Positions 1 through 10,269 of a DNA stretch of 64,000 nt are shown in pieces. The notes below the pieces were generated by a model, which was not told where the DNA came from, did not search any database, and saw nothing but the letters and a program-made list of their open reading frames with translations. The stretch is from Beijerinckiaceae bacterium RH AL1 (GTDB taxonomy: Bacteria > Pseudomonadota > Alphaproteobacteria > Rhizobiales > Beijerinckiaceae): contig LR590083.2 in assembly GCA_901457705.2 (NCBI GenBank), positions 1,798,597 through 1,862,596 of the forward strand, in the 5' to 3' direction. The stretch's first letter is position 1, and each line of letters starts with the position of its first letter. The position numbers and the translations under genes are program-made.

Positions 1-402
1 CTGTCGGATCGGGTCGGCCGGCGACCGCTGCTCATCGCCTGCACGGTGCTGATGCTGCTTACCGCCTATCCCGCCCTGGCGTGGCTCGCCGCCGCGCCGA
101 GCGTCTCCCGCATGCTCTTGGTCGAGCTGTGGCTCGCGTTGGTCTACGCAAGCTACAACGGCGCCATGGTCGTCGCGCTGACGGAAGCGGTGCCGCCCGC
201 GGTTCGCACGGCCGGCTTCTCGCTCGCCTACAGCCTCGCCACCGCGCTGTTCGGCGGCATGACGCCCGCCGTGAGCCAGTCCCTGATCGCGTTCACCGGC
301 GACAAGGCGGCGCCGGGTATCTGGCTGAGCGCGGCGGCGGCGCTCAGCCTGGCCGCCGCCCTCGCCCTGCGCCCGGAGGGGCAAGCTCAGTCGAGCTTGT
401 AG
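1..402 (+). CDS. MFS transporter, MHS (citrate/tricarballylate:H+ symporter) type, C-terminal part
   Basis: The frame is open from the first base, so the gene begins upstream of the window and only the last 133 residues are present. They open with the loop motif LSDRVGRRP typical of major facilitator proteins, followed by about four hydrophobic helices. The stretch YNGAMVVALTEAVPPAVRT and the following FSLAYSLATALFGG are close to the corresponding part of CitA-type citrate or tricarballylate:proton symporters (family knowledge, recalled alignment). The expected role is proton-coupled uptake of a di- or tricarboxylate across the inner membrane; the substrate cannot be settled from the C-terminus. 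The gene converges with the next one and their ends overlap by 16 bases. Confidence 0.8.
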   Translation: MSDRVGRRPLLIACTVLMLLTAYPALAWLAAAPSVSRMLLVELWLALVYASYNGAMVVALTEAVPPAVRTAGFSLAYSLATALFGGMTPAVSQSLIAFTGDKAAPGIWLSAAAALSLAAALALRPEGQAQSSL

Positions 403-1082
403 AAGACGACGAGCGACTGCTCCTTGTGCCCCTCGTAGGGCGCGACCTGGTAGTACATCACGCCCTCGCCCGAGGGGTCGCGCTTGCCGAAGGCGATCTT
501 CGCCGACGGCGTCTCCGGCGTGCCCGCCGGCGCATCGTCGCGCGATGGGGCGACGCGCGCCCACTCGGCGCCGGTCCACACGCCGATCGGCGCGCGCGCG
601 TCGTCCTGGTGGATGCGGTTGAAGATGTCGAGCTTGCCGAACGGCGTCTCGGCCACCTTCTCGTCGGCCGGGAAGGTCACCGTGGCGAGGCCGGCCGCGG
701 CGGGATCGCTGCTCGAGAACGCGATCTTTCCGTCCTTGTGCTCGACCTTGATCGAGATCGGCGCGCCGGGGTGGAAGTCGGCCTTCATGTGCTGCAGCTG
801 CTGGTACTGCGCCGGCGTGATGCCCATGCGCGGATCGTAGGGCAGGGGTTGGCCCGGCTTGTTGCCCGTCACCGCCTTCTTGAACCAGTCCATGTTGTTG
901 GCGACCGCAGCGCGGAACTGCCGGTCGATCGCCTGGTCCTCCGGCACCACCGAGAGCGTCATCACGTGGCCCTCGATGGACCCGCTCTTCGGCAGATAGG
1001 CGTCGAGCGGGCCGTCCGCGCGGGCGGCGACGGGCAGGGCGAGAAGGGCGGCGAGGCTCGCGAGCGCGAGGGGACGGAACAT
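387..1082 (-). CDS. secreted protein of unknown function
   Basis: This encodes a 231-residue protein. The start at 1082 is chosen because an AGGAG Shine-Dalgarno lies 6 bases upstream and the N-terminus (MFRPLALASLAALLALPVAARA) is then a clean Sec signal peptide with an AxA cleavage site; an in-frame start at 1127 would add 15 residues in front of it. The mature part is mixed polar sequence without membrane segments or a Cys-rich motif, and I recognise no domain. A periplasmic location is inferred. The 3' end overlaps the convergent transporter gene, so the two are separate transcription units. Confidence 0.7.
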   Translation of the reverse strand: MFRPLALASLAALLALPVAARADGPLDAYLPKSGSIEGHVMTLSVVPEDQAIDRQFRAAVANNMDWFKKAVTGNKPGQPLPYDPRMGITPAQYQQLQHMKADFHPGAPISIKVEHKDGKIAFSSSDPAAAGLATVTFPADEKVAETPFGKLDIFNRIHQDDARAPIGVWTGAEWARVAPSRDDAPAGTPETPSAKIAFGKRDPSGEGVMYYQVAPYEGHKEQSLVVFYKLD

Positions 1083-1245
1083 GAGCGACTCCTGAGAGAG
1101 CCGGCTGCGTGCCACGTGGGAGGCCAAGGTCGCAACTTAACTTCCGTCCAGCTTCGCCGTCCGGATGCCTCGCAGGCAGGCCGTCCTTGCCCCGCCCCGC
1201 GCCGATGCGCATCTTGGGGACGTCAGCCCAAGGAGTTCCGCCCCC

Positions 1246-1818
1246 GTGAAAGCCCTCATCGTCGTCGACATGCTCAACGACTTCGTCACCGGCGCCCTCG
1301 CCAATGAGGTCAGGGCCGGGCGTGTCGTCCCGGCGATCCGGCGGCTGATCGACCACGCGCGGGCGGATGCGGACTGGCTCGTCGTCTACGCCTGCGACGC
1401 GCATCGCGCCGACGACCGCGAGGTCGCGCTGTGGGGCAAGCACGCGATGGCCGGCACCTGGGGCGCGCAGGTGATCGAGGCGCTGGCGCCGGTCGGCGCC
1501 GAGCGCGAGATCGTCGTGCCGAAGCGGTTCTACGGCGCGTTCGAGGGCACCGAGCTCGACGACCTGCTCTACGACTACGAGGTCGAGGACGTCGTGCTGG
1601 TCGGCCAGCACCTCGATGTCGGCCTGCGCCACACCGCCTACGGCGCGTTTCTCTCCGACCTCGACATCCACGTGCCGGCGGACGCCGTCTGCGCCCGCGA
1701 CGGCATCGATGCCGAGGCGGCGCTCGGCTACCTGCGCGACATGTATGCCGCCAACCTCACCACATCGACGGCGCTGATCGGGCGGCCGGTGCTGCGCACG
1801 GCGAGCTCGAACCCCTGA
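1246..1818 (+). CDS. isochorismatase-family (cysteine hydrolase fold) protein lacking the nucleophile Cys
   Basis: A 190-residue protein of the isochorismatase/nicotinamidase superfamily. The GTG at 1246 is preferred: an AAGGAG ribosome-binding site lies at 1230-1235 and the protein then begins directly with the first beta strand, MKALIVVDMLNDF. Two of the three catalytic residues are present, Asp8 (VVDMLNDF) and Lys93 (VPKRFYGAF). Where family members have a DVC(V/I)RHTA-like sequence with the nucleophilic Cys, this protein reads LDVGLRHTAYGAF, so Gly126 (codon GGC, 1621-1623) replaces the Cys. It may therefore bind a ligand without hydrolysing it, or do different chemistry; the substrate is unknown. 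It stands alone between a convergent pair and the RDD gene. Confidence 0.8.
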   Translation: MKALIVVDMLNDFVTGALANEVRAGRVVPAIRRLIDHARADADWLVVYACDAHRADDREVALWGKHAMAGTWGAQVIEALAPVGAEREIVVPKRFYGAFEGTELDDLLYDYEVEDVVLVGQHLDVGLRHTAYGAFLSDLDIHVPADAVCARDGIDAEAALGYLRDMYAANLTTSTALIGRPVLRTASSNP

Positions 1819-1918
1819 TCCCCCGCTACGGCCAGCCGGAGAGGCTCATCTTGTCGCCGCCGGACGGGCTCGCCATATTCCGGATCGCCGCGCCAGCGCG
1901 GCATCACGAGGACCGGTC

Positions 1919-2386
1919 ATGACCGACTTCCAGGCCTACCAGCGCCCCCGCCCCGTCTCGTTCTTCGCGAGCCCGGCCCTGCCCGCCGCCGCCTTCGCCG
2001 GCGTGCGTACGCGGCGCATGCTGGCCTTCGCAGTCGACTTTACGATCGTCTCGATCCTTGCGCTGCTGCTCTGGACCGGCCTGTTCGTCGTGACGCTCGG
2101 CCTCGCCGCGTTCTTCCTGCCGCCGCTCTGGCCGTTCGTCGCGTTCTTCTACAACGGCCTCACCATCTCCGGCCGCGGGATGGCGACGCCCGGCATGCGG
2201 ATGCTCGATCTCGAGATGCGCCAGGTCGACGGCGCGCCGGTCGGCTTCGTCATCGCCGGCATCCACGCCGCGCTTCTCTATGCGAGCTGGCTGTTCCCGC
2301 CGGTGTTCCTGACGTCGCTCGTCACGCCGGACAAGCGCTGCCTGCACGACATCTTCGCGGGCGTGATCGTGGTGCGCCGGCCCTGA
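1919..2386 (+). CDS. RDD-family inner-membrane protein
   Basis: This encodes 155 residues. The fold signature is an Arg in the first hydrophobic helix region (VRTRRMLAFAVDF) and the Asp-containing stretch near the end (TPDKRCLHDIFAGVIVV), as in RDD proteins. About three hydrophobic segments lie at roughly residues 35-60, 62-78 and 108-130, with the typical GRGMATPGMRMLDLEM loop between the second and third. RDD proteins are small membrane proteins of largely undefined function; some have been linked to ion or proton transport. A GAGGA ribosome-binding site sits just before the ATG. The gene converges with the small gene at 2405. Confidence 0.85.
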   Translation: MTDFQAYQRPRPVSFFASPALPAAAFAGVRTRRMLAFAVDFTIVSILALLLWTGLFVVTLGLAAFFLPPLWPFVAFFYNGLTISGRGMATPGMRMLDLEMRQVDGAPVGFVIAGIHAALLYASWLFPPVFLTSLVTPDKRCLHDIFAGVIVVRRP

Positions 2387-2404
2387 GTTGAGGCCACGCG
2401 GCGG

Positions 2405-2707
2405 CTACTTCGCCGCCCCCGTGCACGGGTCGAGCACCGAGCGCGAGATCAGCTTCGGCAGCGAGGCCGTCGGCGTGTAGTCGACGTTGGGGTTGGTGGC
2501 GACAAGCGCATCGCCGGCCTTCGAGGGCGCACCCTGATGCGGCGCGGCGGCGAACTCGCCCATCGCGGCGGGATGGTGCTGCTTCACCATGTAGTCGAGC
2601 ATGTCGGCCGACGCGACGAAGGCGACGGCGATGATCGACACGGAGAGCGCGATGCCCTCGAAGGTGGTGCCCCGCTCGTCCTTCATGAATCGATTGCCGA
2701 TACGCAT
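2405..2707 (-). CDS. small membrane protein with a pilin-like N-terminus
   Basis: A 100-residue protein starting MRIGNRFMKDERG followed by a single hydrophobic segment (TTFEGIALSVSIIAVAFVASADML). A basic leader ending in Gly, then a hydrophobic helix carrying a Glu at its fourth position, resembles Flp/class IVb prepilins, where the Glu is usually at position five after the Gly. The remaining 60 residues are polar and Pro/Ala-rich, which is longer than a typical Flp pilin. There is no tad/cpa cluster next to it, so the pilin assignment is only a suggestion; it could equally be a single-pass membrane protein. A start at the internal Met8 is also possible. Confidence 0.55.
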   Translation of the reverse strand: MRIGNRFMKDERGTTFEGIALSVSIIAVAFVASADMLDYMVKQHHPAAMGEFAAAPHQGAPSKAGDALVATNPNVDYTPTASLPKLISRSVLDPCTGAAK

Positions 2708-2845
2708 GACCTGGCCTCGCCTTTACCGCCGCAGCCCGGACCATGACCCGAAGACGGTAAACAGGACATTGAAGCGTCGGGTCGAACGCGAGAAAAGCGT
2801 GTCGTCTCGCGACACGGGTGCGTGAGCCGGGAGCCGGGGGAGCAG

Positions 2846-3715
2846 ATGACCGCCAACGAGGACATGATCCTGTACTGGAACGACGTCGCCGGCTCGAAGT
2901 GGGTGGCCAACCAGGCGCGTCTCGACCGGCTCATGGCGCCGCTCTCGGCCGCGCTCCTCGATGCGGCGGCCCCACGCGCCGGCGAGAAGATCGTCGAGAT
3001 CGGCTGCGGCTGCGGCGACGTCACGCTGCAGCTCGCCGCGCTCGGCAGCGGCGGCCGCATCACGGCCGTCGACGTCTCGCGCCCGATGCTGGCGCATGCC
3101 CAGGCGCGCCACGCCGCGATGGAAACCTCGGCGGCGGCCGGCGATCTCGCGTCGATCGACTGGGTCGTCGCCGACGCCATGAACTACGCTTTTCCGCGCG
3201 ACAACAGCCTGCTGCTCTCGCGCTTCGGCGTGATGTTCTTCGACGACAAGCCGCGCGCCTTTGCCAACCTGCGCGCCGCGCTCGCGCCGGGCGGCCGGTT
3301 CGCCTTCATCTGCTGGCGCCCGCGTGCGCAATGCGAATGGATGCAGCTGCCGCTCGACTGGGTCGCGTCGATCCTGCCGCCGCCCGAGGAGACGACCGGC
3401 GAGCCCGGCCCGTTCGGCCTCGCCGACGACGCGGAGACGGTGGCGCTGCTGACCGACGCGGGGTTCACGGACGTCTCCGCCGACAAGGTCGATTGCCCGC
3501 TGGTGATGGGCGAAGGCGCGACGCCGGAGGCGGCGGTGCACGATGCCATGGCCCTGCTCGGCCAGACCGGCCCGGCCGCGCGCCACATCGCCGAGGCCGA
3601 GCCGGAGCCGCGGCGTGCCGCCCTCGATCTGATGAAAGCGCGTCTCGCCGAGCGCGTGGAGGACGGCCGCGTGCTGCTCGAAGGCGCCTGCTGGATCTAC
3701 TCGGGTCGCGTCTGA
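2846..3715 (+). CDS. class I SAM-dependent methyltransferase
   Basis: This encodes 289 residues from the ATG at 2846, which follows a GGGGGAG ribosome-binding site; an in-frame GTG at 2822 would add eight residues. Motif I is EIGCGCGDVTLQLA (residues about 49-62), with the acidic end of strand beta 2 at ITAVDVSRPML, and a Rossmann-like methyltransferase core continues through FGVMFFDDKPRAFANLRAALAPGGRF. These features place it with UbiE/COQ5-like or methyltransferase-11/25-type enzymes. The acceptor substrate cannot be told from sequence or neighbours. It converges on aat, whose stop codon is 8 bases away. Confidence 0.85.
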   Translation: MTANEDMILYWNDVAGSKWVANQARLDRLMAPLSAALLDAAAPRAGEKIVEIGCGCGDVTLQLAALGSGGRITAVDVSRPMLAHAQARHAAMETSAAAGDLASIDWVVADAMNYAFPRDNSLLLSRFGVMFFDDKPRAFANLRAALAPGGRFAFICWRPRAQCEWMQLPLDWVASILPPPEETTGEPGPFGLADDAETVALLTDAGFTDVSADKVDCPLVMGEGATPEAAVHDAMALLGQTGPAARHIAEAEPEPRRAALDLMKARLAERVEDGRVLLEGACWIYSGRV

Positions 3716-3722
3716 GGCCGGC

Positions 3723-4385
3723 TCAGAGCACGGCCAGCGCCTCGCGGCCCGACACCGCGCGACCCTTCGGCCAGACCCAGAAGTCGGCGGTGGTCTCGAC
3801 GGCGTCGGAGAGCAGCAGGTGGTAGGCGTGCTTCGGCACCGCGACGGCGCCGAGCGAGGCGAGGTGGCTGGTGACGAACTGCGTGTCGAGCAGCTGGAAG
3901 CCGCCGGCGCGAAGCCGGGCGACGAGGTGCACCAGCGCGACCTTCGAGGCATCGGTGGCGCGGTGGAACATGCTCTCGCCGAAGAAGGCGGCGCCGAGCG
4001 CGACCCCGTAGAGGCCGCCGACGAGCTTGTCGCCGTCCCACGTCTCGATCGTGTGGACGTGGCCCATGTCGAACAGCGCGCGATAGAGCGCGCGGATGCG
4101 GTCGTTGATCCAGGTCCCTTCGCGGCCGGGACCCGCCTCGGCGCAGCCGTCGATCACCGCGTCGAAGGCGGTGTCGACCCGCACCTCGAACCTGTCGCCG
4201 CGGACCGTCTTGGCGAGGCTGCGCGTGACGACGAGCCCGTCGAGCGGGAAGATGCCCCGCTCCTCCGGGTCGACCCAGAAGAGGTTGGGATCGTTGGCGC
4301 TCTCGGCCATCGGGAAGAGGCCGATCGAGTAGGCGCGCATCAGCACGTCGGGCGTGATCTCGAGCCTGTCTCGCGCGCGTGTCAT
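3723..4385 (-). CDS. aat: leucyl/phenylalanyl-tRNA--protein transferase
   Basis: Aat adds Leu or Phe from aminoacyl-tRNA to the N-terminus of proteins beginning with Arg or Lys, marking them for ClpS/ClpAP degradation (bacterial N-end rule). The 220-residue product contains the family's conserved blocks: [10 protein letters not shown] near the N-terminus, [43 protein letters not shown], and [28 protein letters not shown]. The Met at 4385 is chosen because known homologues begin a few residues before the [10 protein letters not shown] block; a GTG at 4428-4430 would extend it by 15 residues, with no clear ribosome-binding site in either case. It is transcribed divergently from the pseudouridine synthase gene. 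Confidence 0.93.
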   Translation of the reverse strand: MTRARDRLEITPDVLMRAYSIGLFPMAESANDPNLFWVDPEERGIFPLDGLVVTRSLAKTVRGDRFEVRVDTAFDAVIDGCAEAGPGREGTWINDRIRALYRALFDMGHVHTIETWDGDKLVGGLYGVALGAAFFGESMFHRATDASKVALVHLVARLRAGGFQLLDTQFVTSHLASLGAVAVPKHAYHLLLSDAVETTADFWVWPKGRAVSGREALAVL

Positions 4386-4483
4386 GGCGGCGAGGGTGCG
4401 CGCGCCGGGAAAAACCGTCAAGACGGACACTCGACGCGCTCGCCGGTGTGGCCTAAGCGGGCGACACCAGGACGAGGCAGACG

Positions 4484-5536
4484 ATGGGCGTGGAGACGCT
4501 GCAGGTAAGCGAGGACGAGGAGGGCATGCGCCTCGACCGCTGGTTCAAGCGGCGCATCCCGAGCCTGTCCCTCTCGCATCTCAACAAGATCGTGCGCACC
4601 GGCCAGGTGCGCGTCGACGGCGCGCGCGTGAAGACCGCGACGCGGCTCGCGACCGGCCAGAGCGTGCGCGTCCCGCCGCTGTCGCTCGAGGCCCCGCCGC
4701 CGGCGGCGGCGCCGACGATCTCGGCGGACGACGCGCGCGATCTGCGCGCGATGATCCTCTACGAGGATCGCGACCTCATCGTCCTCAACAAGCCGTTCGG
4801 GCTCGCCGTGCAGGGCGGGTCGGGCACCAAGCACCACATCGACGGCATGCTGGCCTCGCTGCCCAACGAGCGCGGCGACCGGCCGGCCCTGGTGCACCGG
4901 CTCGATCGCGACACGTCGGGCGTCCTGCTCGTCGCGCGGACCCGCAAGATGGCGGCCGACCTCGGCGAGATCTTCCGCTCGCGCCAGGCACGCAAGACCT
5001 ACTGGGCGCTCGTCGAGGGCATCCCGAAGCCGCCGCAGGGGCGGATCTCGCTCTACCTCGCCAAGGGCGAAGGCATGGGCGACGACCGTGGTCCCCGCAG
5101 CGGCCGCTACGACCCGATGACGCGCGAGAAGATGCGCGTCGCCAAGCATGGCGAGGAGGACGCGCAGCACTCGGTCACCTACTACGCGACGATCGAGCGG
5201 GTGCCGTCGCGTCTCGCCTGGCTGTCGATGAAGCCGATCACCGGCCGCACGCACCAGCTTCGCGCGCATGCCGAGGCGATCGGCCATCCGATCGTCGGCG
5301 ACCCCAAGTACGGCATCAAGCCGAAGACCGACCCGCGCCGCACCGATCCGCTGCGCGCCGTGCCCGACGGCATCGAGAAGAAGCTGCACCTGCTCGCGCG
5401 GCGCCTCGTGCTGCCCAACCCGCGCGGCGGCACGCTCGACGTCACCGCGCCGCTGCCGCCGCACATGCAGGCGAGCTTCGATCTGCTCGGCTTCGACACC
5501 AGCACCTACGATCCGATCGACGAGGCGCCGGAGTAG
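4484..5536 (+). CDS. rluC: RluC-type 23S rRNA pseudouridine synthase
   Basis: This 350-residue enzyme isomerises specific uridines in 23S rRNA to pseudouridine. An S4 RNA-binding domain covers about residues 14-66 ([21 protein letters not shown], then VRVDGARVK). The RluA-family catalytic domain follows, with [18 protein letters not shown] giving catalytic Asp141 and the late [24 protein letters not shown] block. The S4 plus catalytic layout matches RluC/RluD; the target positions (955/2504/2580 for E. coli RluC) cannot be proved here, so the symbol is by best family fit. A Pro/Ala linker at about 69-78 separates the domains. It starts 98 bases from the divergent aat gene. Confidence 0.88.
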   Translation: MGVETLQVSEDEEGMRLDRWFKRRIPSLSLSHLNKIVRTGQVRVDGARVKTATRLATGQSVRVPPLSLEAPPPAAAPTISADDARDLRAMILYEDRDLIVLNKPFGLAVQGGSGTKHHIDGMLASLPNERGDRPALVHRLDRDTSGVLLVARTRKMAADLGEIFRSRQARKTYWALVEGIPKPPQGRISLYLAKGEGMGDDRGPRSGRYDPMTREKMRVAKHGEEDAQHSVTYYATIERVPSRLAWLSMKPITGRTHQLRAHAEAIGHPIVGDPKYGIKPKTDPRRTDPLRAVPDGIEKKLHLLARRLVLPNPRGGTLDVTAPLPPHMQASFDLLGFDTSTYDPIDEAPE

Positions 5537-5627
5537 CTGCGCGCATGCTCCTTCGCGCATACGTGGCGCGCACATTGCCCATCGCGTGCAGGAAACCTCT
5601 TGCCGCGCCGCACAAATTGACTAAGGT

Positions 5628-6640
5628 ATGGGCATGGGCGGCTTTGCACAATTTGCGGGCACGCTCGGGTCTAAGCATCCCGAAGCCCGCGTCCTTCTTG
5701 CGCCGATGTCCGGCGTCAGCGATCTCGGCATGCGACGCGCTGCCAAGATTTCGGCGCGAGTCTTGTCGTCACCGAGATGGTCGATAGCGCCTTCTTCATG
5801 GCCGGCGAGGCAGCGGCGCGCCTGAAGGCGGACGGGGCCGGCATCGCCTGCCATGTCGTGCAGATCGCCGGCTGCGATCCCGGCCGCCTCGCCGAGGCCG
5901 CCAAGCTCGCCGAGGGCGAGGGCGCCGCGATGGTCGACATCAACATGGGCTGTCCGGCGCGCAAGGTGGTGGGCGGCCTTGCCGGCTCGGCTCTCATGCG
6001 CGACCTCGACCATGCGGTGACGCTCATCCGCGCCGTCGTCGGCGCCGTGAGCGTGCCGGTGTCGTTGAAGATGCGCCTCGGCTGGGACGATGCCTCGCGC
6101 AATGCGCCGGAGCTCGCGCGCCGCGCCGAGGCCGAGGGCGTCGCCATGGTGACGGTGCACGGCCGCACGCGCTGCCAGTTCTACAAGGGCGCGGCGGACT
6201 GGACGGCGATCCGCGCCGTCGTCGACGCCGTCGCGGTGCCCGTCGTCGCCAACGGCGACTGCACGAGCGCGGCGGACGCCCGCGCCATGCTCGCGGCCTC
6301 CGGCGCCGACGCCGTGATGGTCGGCCGCGCCGCCGTCGGCCGGCCCTGGCTCGTCGGCGGCATCGGTCGCGCGCTCGACGGCGAGGGCGAGCCGGACGCA
6401 CCGCCGGCCGCCGCGCGCCGGGACGCGGCGCTGGCGCACTACGACACCTTGCTCGCGGGCTTCGGCGTCTCGCATGGCGTCCGCCACGCGCGCAAGCATC
6501 TCGCCGGTTACGCCACCCACGCCGGCTTCGGACCGGCCACGGCGGCGCATCGCGCGCTTGTGACGAGCGACGATCCCGCCGACGTGCGGGCGCGTCTTGC
6601 GGAGATTTTCATGGATACGCGTTCGGAGTTGGCCGCATGA
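5628..6640 (+). CDS. dusB: tRNA-dihydrouridine synthase DusB/NifR3, apparently frameshifted
   Basis: The enzyme reduces uridine to dihydrouridine in tRNA using FMN. The 5' part reads in one frame from an ATG at 5628 ([18 protein letters not shown]). The rest reads one frame over, entering as [18 protein letters not shown] from about 5744 and running to the stop at 6640. Together they restore the family sequence, with [14 protein letters not shown] (catalytic Cys), [14 protein letters not shown] and VVANGDC. The switch lies at 5742-5748 and is explained by one missing base; with it restored the protein would be 337 residues. Without it, only a 287-residue fragment from 5777 lacking the FMN-site N-terminus could be made. 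It overlaps ntrB by ATGA, the usual nifR3-ntrB-ntrC order. Either a sequencing error or a recent mutation is possible. Confidence 0.85.
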
Positions 6641-7821
6641 GTGCTCGTCGGTCGTTTCGCCTCTTGAGCAAGACACGCCCCGCGACGGCGACGCTGCCGA
6701 TGGCGAGTGGCGTCGTGCAGGCGGTCGGCGCCCTGCAGGTTCTCGACGCGCTGCCGCATCCGATCCTCACGATCGCCGAGGACGGCCTGATCGAGAGCGC
6801 CAACCCGGCCGCCGAGGCGTTCTTCGGCACCAGCCTGTCGCCGACGCGGCAGCAGACGCTCGAGGGGCTCTTGCCGATCGGCTCGTCGCTGCTCACGCTC
6901 ATCGAGCAGGTCCGCGAGGACGGCGGGGCGATCAACGAGTACCGGGTCGATCTCGGCCTGCCGCGGCTCGGCGTCGAGCGCCTCGTCGACATCTTCGTCG
7001 CGCCGGTGATGCCGCAGAGCAAGACGATGGTCGTCATGCTGCGCGAGCGGACGATCGCCGAGAAGCTCGATCGCCAGCACGCCCAGCGCGGCGCCGCGCG
7101 CTCGGTCTCGGCCATGGCCTCGATGCTCGCCCACGAGATCAAGAACCCGCTCTCCGGCATCCGCGGCGCGGCGCAGCTCCTCGAGACGGAAGCCAGCGAC
7201 GGCGATCGCGCGCTGACGCGGCTGATCTGCGACGAGACCGATCGCATCGTGAAGCTCGTCGACCGGATGAAGCCGTTCTCGGCGATCTCCGACGAGGACT
7301 TCGAGAGCGTCAACATCCACGTCGTGCTGGATCACGTGAAGAAGGTCGCGCAGGCGGGCTTCGCGCGGCACATTCGCTTCACCGAGATCTACGATCCCTC
7401 GCTGCCGCCGGTGTTCGGCAGCCGCGACCAGCTCGTGCAGGTCTTCCTCAACCTCGTGAAGAACGCGGCCGAGGCGATCGGCTCCGAGCGCATCGACGGC
7501 GAGATCGAGCTGCGCACCGCCTTCCGGCCCGGCGTCCGGCTCAAGATCAACGGCTCCGACATGCCGGTGAGCCTGCCGCTCGAGTTCTGCGTGCGCGACA
7601 ACGGGCCGGGCGTTCCGGAGGACTTGCTGCCCCGGCTTTTCGACCCGTTCGTGACCACGAAACCGACCGGAACTGGCCTGGGCCTTGCTTTGATCGCGAA
7701 GATCGTCGGGGACCATGGTGGTATCGTAGAGTGCGAGTCCCACGCCAGCCGGACCACCTTCAAGGTGCTGATGCCCATGCATGTGCCGAAGGACGGTCGG
7801 GCGGCCGAGGCGTCCGACTAG
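6637..7821 (+). CDS. ntrB: nitrogen regulation sensor histidine kinase NtrB
   Basis: NtrB (GlnL) phosphorylates or dephosphorylates NtrC according to nitrogen status signalled by PII proteins; it is cytoplasmic. The 394-residue protein has no membrane segments, a PAS domain at about residues 35-140 ([24 protein letters not shown]), the phospho-acceptor His166 in [22 protein letters not shown], an N box ([14 protein letters not shown]) and G boxes ([26 protein letters not shown]). The start codon overlaps the dusB stop, so translation is probably coupled, and ntrC follows after 25 bases. Gene order and sequence agree with the conserved nitrogen-control operon of alphaproteobacteria. Confidence 0.95.
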   Translation: MSARRSFRLLSKTRPATATLPMASGVVQAVGALQVLDALPHPILTIAEDGLIESANPAAEAFFGTSLSPTRQQTLEGLLPIGSSLLTLIEQVREDGGAINEYRVDLGLPRLGVERLVDIFVAPVMPQSKTMVVMLRERTIAEKLDRQHAQRGAARSVSAMASMLAHEIKNPLSGIRGAAQLLETEASDGDRALTRLICDETDRIVKLVDRMKPFSAISDEDFESVNIHVVLDHVKKVAQAGFARHIRFTEIYDPSLPPVFGSRDQLVQVFLNLVKNAAEAIGSERIDGEIELRTAFRPGVRLKINGSDMPVSLPLEFCVRDNGPGVPEDLLPRLFDPFVTTKPTGTGLGLALIAKIVGDHGGIVECESHASRTTFKVLMPMHVPKDGRAAEASD

Positions 7822-7846
7822 GCTGCGGCGCGAGCGGGCAGGGGAA

Positions 7847-9334
<1,488 letters not shown>

Positions 9335-9524
9335 GCGGGCGGACGCTTGCGGGATCGCCACGAAATTGCGCGAATTGTTCCAGTCGGCCTCGGCGAGCCT
9401 TCCCTTGAGACGTGAGCGTGGCTAAAAGGCACATCGGCGCCGCGCTTGATCCGACGGCCGGAGCGCCGCGCGTCCAAAAGACGCAAGCTGCCGGTCGTCT
9501 GGCACGACAGGAAGAGGAACAAGG

Positions 9525-10256
9525 ATGGCTCCCAGTCTCCACCCGGCGATCGACGACGGCATCAGCCAGGGCTACGGCAGCTTCAACGGCGGCACGCTCG
9601 AGTGCAAATGCCCGACCGACAAGGTCGTGGTCCGCATCACAGGCGACGTCGCCTACAACCACGCCTGCGGCTGCTCGAAGTGCTGGAAGCCCGCCGGCGC
9701 GCTCTTCTCCGTCGTCGGCGTCGTGCCGGTCGACAAGCTCGAGGTGATCGCGCATCCGGAAAAGCTGAAGGTCGTCGACGAGAGCGCGACCATCCAGCGC
9801 CACGCCTGCACGGGCTGCTGCGTCCACATGTACGGGCGCATCGAGAAGGACCATCCGTTCAAGGGGCTCGACTTCGTCCACACGGAGCTCTCGAGCGAGA
9901 AGGGCTGGCAGGCGCCGCAGTTCGCGGCCTTCTGCTCCTCGATCATCGAGCAGGGCTTCGATCCCTCCGGGATGGGCGAGGTGCGCTCCAAGTTCCACGC
10001 GGTCGGGCTCGAGACCTACGACTGCCTCGCGCCGGGCCTGATGGACGCGATCGCCGGCTACACCGCCAAGCAGAACGGCACGGCCTACGATCCGGCGAAG
10101 CCGGCGGCGGCAGCGGCAGCGGCACCGGCGCCGGCGGCCGCGCCCGCGGCGGCGCCGACGCCCAAGCCGGCGGCTGCGCCCGCCTACAAGCCCGCGCCGG
10201 CGCCCGAGAAGAAGGGCGGCATCGCCGGCTTCTTCGCCAAGCTCTTCGGCGGCTAG
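9525..10256 (+). CDS. gfa: glutathione-dependent formaldehyde-activating enzyme (Gfa) family protein with Ala/Pro-rich tail
   Basis: The first 190 or so residues match Gfa, which was described as promoting the condensation of formaldehyde with glutathione to S-hydroxymethylglutathione; some later work favours a glutathione-binding role. Zinc-binding cysteines are visible in the CSS-Mss4-like core: [20 protein letters not shown] and [13 protein letters not shown]. After residue 188 comes a 55-residue Ala/Pro/Lys low-complexity segment ending in an amphipathic stretch, [13 protein letters not shown]. Plain Gfa is about 190 residues, so this tail is extra. It follows ntrC by 190 bases and converges on trpE. 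No formaldehyde-oxidation genes are next to it. Confidence 0.85.
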   Translation: MAPSLHPAIDDGISQGYGSFNGGTLECKCPTDKVVVRITGDVAYNHACGCSKCWKPAGALFSVVGVVPVDKLEVIAHPEKLKVVDESATIQRHACTGCCVHMYGRIEKDHPFKGLDFVHTELSSEKGWQAPQFAAFCSSIIEQGFDPSGMGEVRSKFHAVGLETYDCLAPGLMDAIAGYTAKQNGTAYDPAKPAAAAAAAPAPAAAPAAAPTPKPAAAPAYKPAPAPEKKGGIAGFFAKLFGG

Positions 10257-10269
10257 AGCTTCCCGAGCG

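Noticed and set aside
5740-5750. Programmed -1 frameshift in dusB.
   Set aside because: No X XXY YYZ slippery sequence or following strong stem is evident, and dusB homologues are not known to use frameshifting. A missing base is simpler.
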